DNA from: Blumeriella jaapii
Lineage: Eukaryota > Ascomycota > Leotiomycetes > Helotiales > Drepanopezizaceae
Assembly: GCA_009599575.1 (NCBI GenBank)
Contig: VWND01000029.1
Coordinates: 62,001 to 126,000, forward strand
DNA: 64,000 nucleotides
Reading direction: 5' to 3'
In this document: positions 59,016 to 64,000 of the stretch, in pieces
Layout of the letters: the number at the start of each line of letters is the position of its first letter
Position numbering within the stretch: position 1 is the stretch's first letter
Notes under the pieces: generated by a model
What the model was told of the DNA's origin: nothing
What the model saw: only the letters and a program-made list of their open reading frames with translations
Database searches by the model: none
Translations under genes and position numbers: made by a program

Positions 59016-59236
59016 TGTCGTGCATAGCTGAATAGTCGGTAGGAACTCTCACCGGAGGCTGGAACGGATGAATTGTATACAGTAAAATATTTCTTATATT
59101 ATTCTAAATCTGACTGGCGAGCTTTTCGCAAAAGACGGAAGGTTCGGGCTCGCTTAGTTAGTCGCTCGGAAAAACTAGTTTCCGAAAAAGCTCGTTATCA
59201 CGTGATTACGAGCTTTTCCGAGTTTTAGAAACATTT
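59016..59236. repeat. Possible LTR or terminal segment with hairpins
   Basis: It begins TGTCGTGCATAGC exactly where F is interrupted and could end at ...TTTTAGAAACA (59236), i.e. TG...CA with about 221 bp. It contains a hairpin (cggaaa ... tttccg, 59167-59184) and a near-perfect palindrome (59183-59220) centred on CACGTG. No second copy is seen in the window, so the right limit and orientation are open. The sequence is GC-richer and little mutated. Confidence 0.35.
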
Positions 59237-60870
59237 AATTATTAAAAGCGTACAAAAAAAATAAATCTGAAATAAAAAAAATAAAAAATAATAAAAAAAT
59301 GTAAATATAACGCAATATATTTTTTAGCTGATTGCTAATTCGATAATCAGCTATTTTTAAAGCGCGAAAAAATCCTTTTGTCGTTCGAATACGGCCGTAA
59401 CGCGATATTGCAATATTTATATAGCTTGTTTATATTTTTTATCGTTGCGAAGCGTAAATAAAACCAATTCAGCTTAAATAAAAGTTTCGTCGCTTATAAA
59501 AACCTTAACTTTTTTATTTTCCTATCAGTTTTCTAATAGATTCAAGCTCTACTATTTTAATTAAAAACATCGATATAACTTTTTTTACACTTAAAAAAGG
59601 TCGTCCGCGTGGCTCCACGCGACCAATTGGCCCAGCTTTTCGGACTCCTAGTCTTCGGCGCTTGCGTAATCGAAGTTTTACGAAGTTTATTTTACGCAAT
59701 TAATCGGCCTTTTCGGCCAATTCGTTTCTTTTTAACCTTTTCGAAAAAAACGACTTTTTCGATATCTCGTTTTTAACCGTTTTTCTCGAAAATTTATATT
59801 TGCTTGGCCTCGAAAATGCCGATATAACGCCTAAAAATAAAAAAAACGCTGCTAGCGGTAAAAAAGCTACTGGCGGTAGTTAGTTTCGGTTTTAATAGCA
59901 TTTCCGAAAAAAAAGAACAAAATACTAACGCTTTTGAAAAAAAAGCGCCCGGAAATTATCAAAGCGAAAAAACTAAAAGTAAAAATAACGACGATAATCG
60001 TTTTTTAAAACGCGCTCGTATTAAAATCAAAAAGCCTGCTATTTCTGAATTTTCCAATTTTATTTCTTATATAACTTATATTATTCGCGAAGTAATTAAA
60101 AACCTAAATTACGATTGCTTATCGAATTTAGCTAAAGCTCGTTGCTATCGGTATTACGCAATCAGCACGTTATGCATTTCGGCCGACGCGAACGTTTTAA
60201 TTGCGTAATTTTCCGTTTTTAAAACTCGAATTAACAAAATTATTAAAACGGTCAGTTTTATCGAAAAACTCTGTCGTTTTTGCTAATCGATTTTTAAAAT
60301 ATAACGGTTATTTTCTATTCTACGATTAAAACGGCTTTAAAAATGCAAAAAAATAAGCTTTTAAATCGATCGTAATTCAAAAGCAAAACTAATAATTACA
60401 AAGCGTATTATTAACGCGAAGCTCGCCGCGGCTCGTAGGATTTTTTAGCTTTTTGCTTTTCGAATAAAAACTTTTACGCCTGTTTTACGTGCTGGCGAAA
60501 TAAAACCTGGCCACGATCTATCAGAAAATGCTTTCGTTTTTGGAAATTCAAAAAAAAATTTCGCAGCGATTTTTCTGCCAAACGTTTTTGGTTTTTAATT
60601 TGATAAAGCTTCGCAAAAAAAAAAAAATGCTCCGGCTATACAGCCGGCGGCAGCTATTTTTAAAAGATTTATCGGAAAGTTTATTTCAGGCCTGATTATC
60701 GCGAAGCGTCGGGCGCGGATTGTTATTTTAGCGGATTATATTTTTGATTTTTTGCAAAGCTGAGCGGTTTGGTTTTGGATTTTTAAATTTGCGAAAGATT
60801 CGGATTTTTTTTTTTGTTTGAAAAAATAATTTTTGCTATATTTTAAATTTTTAATAAAAGTCTGTTTAAA
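59237..60870 (+). other. Unassigned stretch between F and the copia element J
   Basis: Not similar to any other part of the window. The + strand from about 59590 reads KGRPRGSTRPIGPAFRTPSL, an AT-hook-like motif, and stays open except for Gln/Trp-type stops to about 60600. A second + frame in the same stretch is also fairly open (PAISEFSNFISYITYIIREV near 60040), so coding is uncertain. The 3' untranslated part and LTR of J should lie at the right end of this stretch. Confidence 0.35.
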
Positions 60871-60879
60871 TAAATATAC

Positions 60880-62026
60880 GCCTGCAAAATATAAGCTTTT
60901 TAATTCGATTGGTCGAGCTTTTTAATAAAGCTTCGAAAATCCCGTAAATTAAAAAGTTTAACGAAACTCTCGTGTTTTTATCGAATCAGATTCTTAATAA
61001 AATCGTTTGCGTGTATTTTATTTATTAAAAAATATATAATTTTAAATTTTCTATTTTAATATTTTTAGCGAATTTATATATTGCTTATATCGACGTAACG
61101 GAATTTCGTAAAAATTTTCTTTTTGTTTTTTACAATCAATTTAATCGTTTACTAATTGTCGTAATATACGTTTTTATTCAGAAATAACGTCGAATCGAAG
61201 CTTTTTGAAAAAACGTTGGAATATTATTATTTTTTTTACGGTCGTTACATAAATAAATAGCTCCGTTTTAATAAAAAAAGTGGTAATTATGTTTTGTTAT
61301 ACAACTTTTTACAAAATAGCACTTTCGAAAAAAAAAAAATTATACTTTTAAAAGAATTTCCGAGTTTCTGGATCGTCGGCGAAAAAGGCGTCGGTGAAAA
61401 TTATCAATTGGTTTTTTCGCTTTTTTCGATTGTAAACGATTTTTAAAAATCTCGTTTTATAAAAATATCGAAGCGTTTAATTAACTGCTTCGAAATATTA
61501 AAAACTTAGATTAATAAAAAAATAAAAAAGCTGAAAACTGCGAAAGCCACGTCGGATCGAAGCATAATAGCCGTATACAAAATTAAACCGACTTTTTCTT
61601 AATACTTTTTAATTTGCGAAGGCGTAATTACGCTTGGGTTTTTAATAAATTCGCAAATTAAAAAAAGCGTATTTGAAAAGCGCTTTTTACATATATTAAA
61701 TTTCGTAGCGATTTTTTCGATATACGAATCGTAAAGCAAAAAAACTTTTTTTTTTTGTTTGTTTCGTAAAATACGAACTTCGAAAAAGTAATTCAAATTT
61801 CTTATGCTTATAAATTCGTAGGCTTTTTTCAGACCGAAAATAATTTCGTCGGCTTTTAACGAATAAAAAGCGTGGTATAAAACTTAAATATCGTCGACGT
61901 AAAACGCCACGTATACGCTTCGCATTTCGTTAGCGAATATACAAGGTTTTTCGTTTATTAATTCGAACTTTAACTTTTTCAAAATATTAGCAAATTCGCC
62001 GTATTATAAAACTGAAAAGTCCTTTA
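60880..62026 (-). pseudogene. pol: J: Ty1/copia pol remnant (RT end and RNase H)
   Basis: Read on the - strand: FANEMRSVYVAFYVDDI (YVDD at 61890-61901, both Asp intact), then GLKKAYEFISIRNLNYFFEV, ILRNKQKKKVFLLYDSYIEK in the frame 61599-61796, and SDVAFAVFSF, the usual end of copia RT. RNase H follows with SSTE-type and active-site regions in scattered frames near 61100-61480 and VDISNI...QKHESFVKLFNLRDF near 60900-61080, which ends the polyprotein. The start of pol is cut off by element K at 62027. Copia identity is clear from motif order; the element is split, with its 5' part beyond the window. Confidence 0.75.
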
Positions 62027-62321
62027 TGTAACGATTTAATCAGTCGGAGGGCTGGGAGATCAGTCAACTGGTCGCCGTGTTCATATGGTATAAAACGAGC
62101 CTTTGGTTTTGTAACAAAAATATTCACTTAGAATTAATAATTGCAAAAAGCAGAAATTGCTAAAAAAAAAAAGCTTTATATATATAAATAATTTTTATAA
62201 TTAATAAAAAAACCTATTAAAAAACCAAAAAGCTTGCAGCTATACGTAGTTACTAAAAAGCTTGCAATTATACGTAATTGCTGAAGTGACACGAAAAGTA
62301 GTAATAAAATAAATCGTCATA
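62027..62321 (-). repeat. 3' LTR of K
   Basis: 295 bp, TGTAACGATT to TCGTCATA, with two mutated copies of the 28-bp unit (about 62231-62286), confirming the B/K subtype. The first 100 bases are nearly unmutated. Confidence 0.9.
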
Positions 62322-62344
62322 TTATTCTCCCGTCCGAAAAAAAC

Positions 62345-64000
62345 GCGTTCTCGAGCTTTTATTTATTAATACGTCGCTATCCAAATAATCGTACGAATCC
62401 AAACCTTCGGAATACGCTTTTAGCCAATTTATAAGTTTTGCAAAAGGACCGAAAAGCTTTTTATACGCCAAATGAAAGTCGCGCATTTTTAAAAGGGCAT
62501 ATATAAAATCAAACGCGGAATACTACGTAAGATTTTATTTAAGCCTATTTAAAAAGCTTTATACTAAAAGGTTTTCCGCTGTATTCGATAAACGATTAAT
62601 TTTTCGACTTCGTATTCAAATTTATCAATTATATTAATAAGTTCAAAAACTAAATTAATCTGATCTAAAAGCGCGTCGTTAACTGCTTTACGCAATCGAT
62701 TAGCGTAAAAAACTGAATGTACGTTTATAATACTAAAAAAATTTAATTTGAAAGCGTTGTCGAAAATTTTGGCTATAATTTTAAAAAAGCCGTTTATAAA
62801 ATTGTCGAGTTTGCGAAAAAGCCGGAAAATCGGAAATAAACGCATATTAAATCATACGTAATCGCCAACGTTAAAATCGATCGCGCGGCGAAACTTATTC
62901 GCATTTCTTTTTATTTTGTCGTAAGCTTATTAAAAATGCGATTTAGCGAAATTTCAAGCGTCGTAATAGCGGCGAACGTACGTACGAGCTTCGTCTGCGT
63001 TTAACTTATATGAAAAATTAAAAAAGAAGGAAATATCGAGCTTCCAGTTTCAATTGATATAAGAAATATAACCGTATATAATTTTAAAAGGTAAAAAGCC
63101 ATTTAAACTTTCGTAAAAAAATATTATTTAAGCGAAATCTATTATTAGAAAAAATTCGCTTTAATCGTTTTAATAAAAATTTACGAAAAATCGAAAGCGT
63201 TTTTACAAATATTAATTGTAAATTTCGGTCTGACCGTCGGTTTAAAATAAGCGGCTATCGAAAGCTTTAATTGCGTACCAAATATTTTATTTAATTCAGA
63301 CCAGAAAATAAATTAATACTAAAGGCCACGATCGCTAATAATATTTTTTAAAAAGCCAAAATACTTGTATACGTGAAATATATACAATTTAACGAAATCT
63401 CGAGCGTCGATATTTTTGTAATAAAAAATCGAAATAATTTATTTAAAAAAGCGATTTATTACTACGAATACGTTATCGTAACCGTATTTATTTTTATTAA
63501 AATTGCAAAAGTCTATTATAACGTGCTTTTAAAAATGGTTAAAAACAAGAAAAAGCTGAAAAAAACCGGGGCGCTTATTTTTTAAAACAAAATTTTTTCG
63601 TTAAACGTAGCAATTACGACAGTATTATTTTACGAAAGCTGTTATACTTCGCCAATAGTATTAATCCGAAAGCAATTGCGTAGTTTTGCGAGCGTTAAAA
63701 TAAACGGTGGAAATCTGGTCGTGCATTTTTCGTATAAAAGCCAAACGAAAATAATCGACGTTTAATATTATCAGGCGGCCGTAATATAACAGCAGATCGC
63801 GTTTAAATATATACGAAATATTATTAGCGTCGTTTTTTTTCGTAGCGTTTCGTACAGTTTTTTTTCGGAAAGCTATCAGACTGTTAATTATGCGATTAGC
63901 GTAAAGAATTTAATCAACGATACGAAATGCGAAAAAGAAATCAGCTATTTCAACGATAAAAACAGCTGTTTCGAAAGCCGTAGAAAATCGAAGTTTTTTA
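62345..64000 (-). pseudogene. pol: K integrase and chromodomain remnant
   Basis: C-terminal integrase in the frame 62564-62845 (NVHSVFYANRLRKAVNDALL, then YEVEKLIVYRIQRKTF). The chromodomain-like end is at about 62345-62560. The core continues through about 63000-63600 and the zinc domain near 63660-63760. The + strand frame at 63373-63585 is a shadow of the core. The copy leaves the window before RNase H. Confidence 0.82.

Larger units (their letters stand above)
62027..64000 (-). mobile_element. K: 3' end of an A-family gypsy element (runs off window)
   Basis: Long-LTR subtype like B. Contains the 3' LTR, purine tract, chromodomain-like end and integrase. The A-rich + strand shows that G>A dominates on +, the opposite of B. 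It sits inside copia element J (TSD left copy cttta, 62022-62026; right copy outside the window). Confidence 0.9.

Overview
This window is a nest of transposable elements from an AT-rich chromosomal block of a filamentous ascomycete (Pezizomycotina). I can support no intact host gene, tRNA or rRNA. The organism call rests on the element types (Ty3/gypsy chromoviruses, a Ty1/copia element and a Tad1-like LINE) and on pervasive repeat-induced point mutation (RIP). Related copies differ almost only by C>T and G>A changes. Old coding frames are broken at former Trp and Gln codons, and catalytic Asp codons have become Asn. CpG sites survive well, whereas CpA, CpC and CpT are lost. Almost every open frame is therefore a remnant inside a dead element.

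Layout, left to right. Positions 1-12841 are an 11.3-kb gypsy element (family X, copy X1, 669-11954, + strand) inserted in a second, antisense copy of the same family (X', 1-668 and 11955-12841). X' itself interrupts a Tad1-like LINE on the - strand, whose pieces lie at 12842-16735, 23018-23651 and probably just beyond 30066. The same LINE was also hit by a chromodomain gypsy element N (16736-23017, - strand, TSD ATATT) and by gypsy element A (23652-30065, + strand, TSD CTTCG/TTTCG). An unassigned stretch follows (30071-31452). Next is an LTR (family H) split by gypsy element B (31469-37924, - strand, TSD GAAAT). Then come a scrap of family X (X3, 38249-38572), the 5' end of another A-family copy (C, 38573-39169), and a full A-family copy D (39170-45585, + strand, TSD CCTAG/TCTAG).

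From 45592 to 54159 a small, poorly mutated LTR element (G) is split in its polypurine tract by an 8-kb gypsy element (E, - strand). A 3' part of family X follows (X2, to 56908), then a central part of an A-family copy (F, 56909-59015), a zone holding a Ty1/copia element (J, - strand, to 62026), and the 3' end of another A-family copy (K, - strand, from 62027) that runs off the window.

The chromodomain-bearing A-family elements (A, B, C, D, F, K) dominate. Directly after the 5' LTR they carry a ten-base sequence complementary to a site about 40 bases downstream of the LTR TATA box, which fits Tf1-like self-priming rather than tRNA priming. Family X carries more than 3 kb of degenerate but continuous reading frame downstream of its integrase, of unknown function. 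Insertion order can be read from the nesting: LINE before X', N and A; X' before X1; X3 before C before D; G before E; F before X2 and J; J before K.
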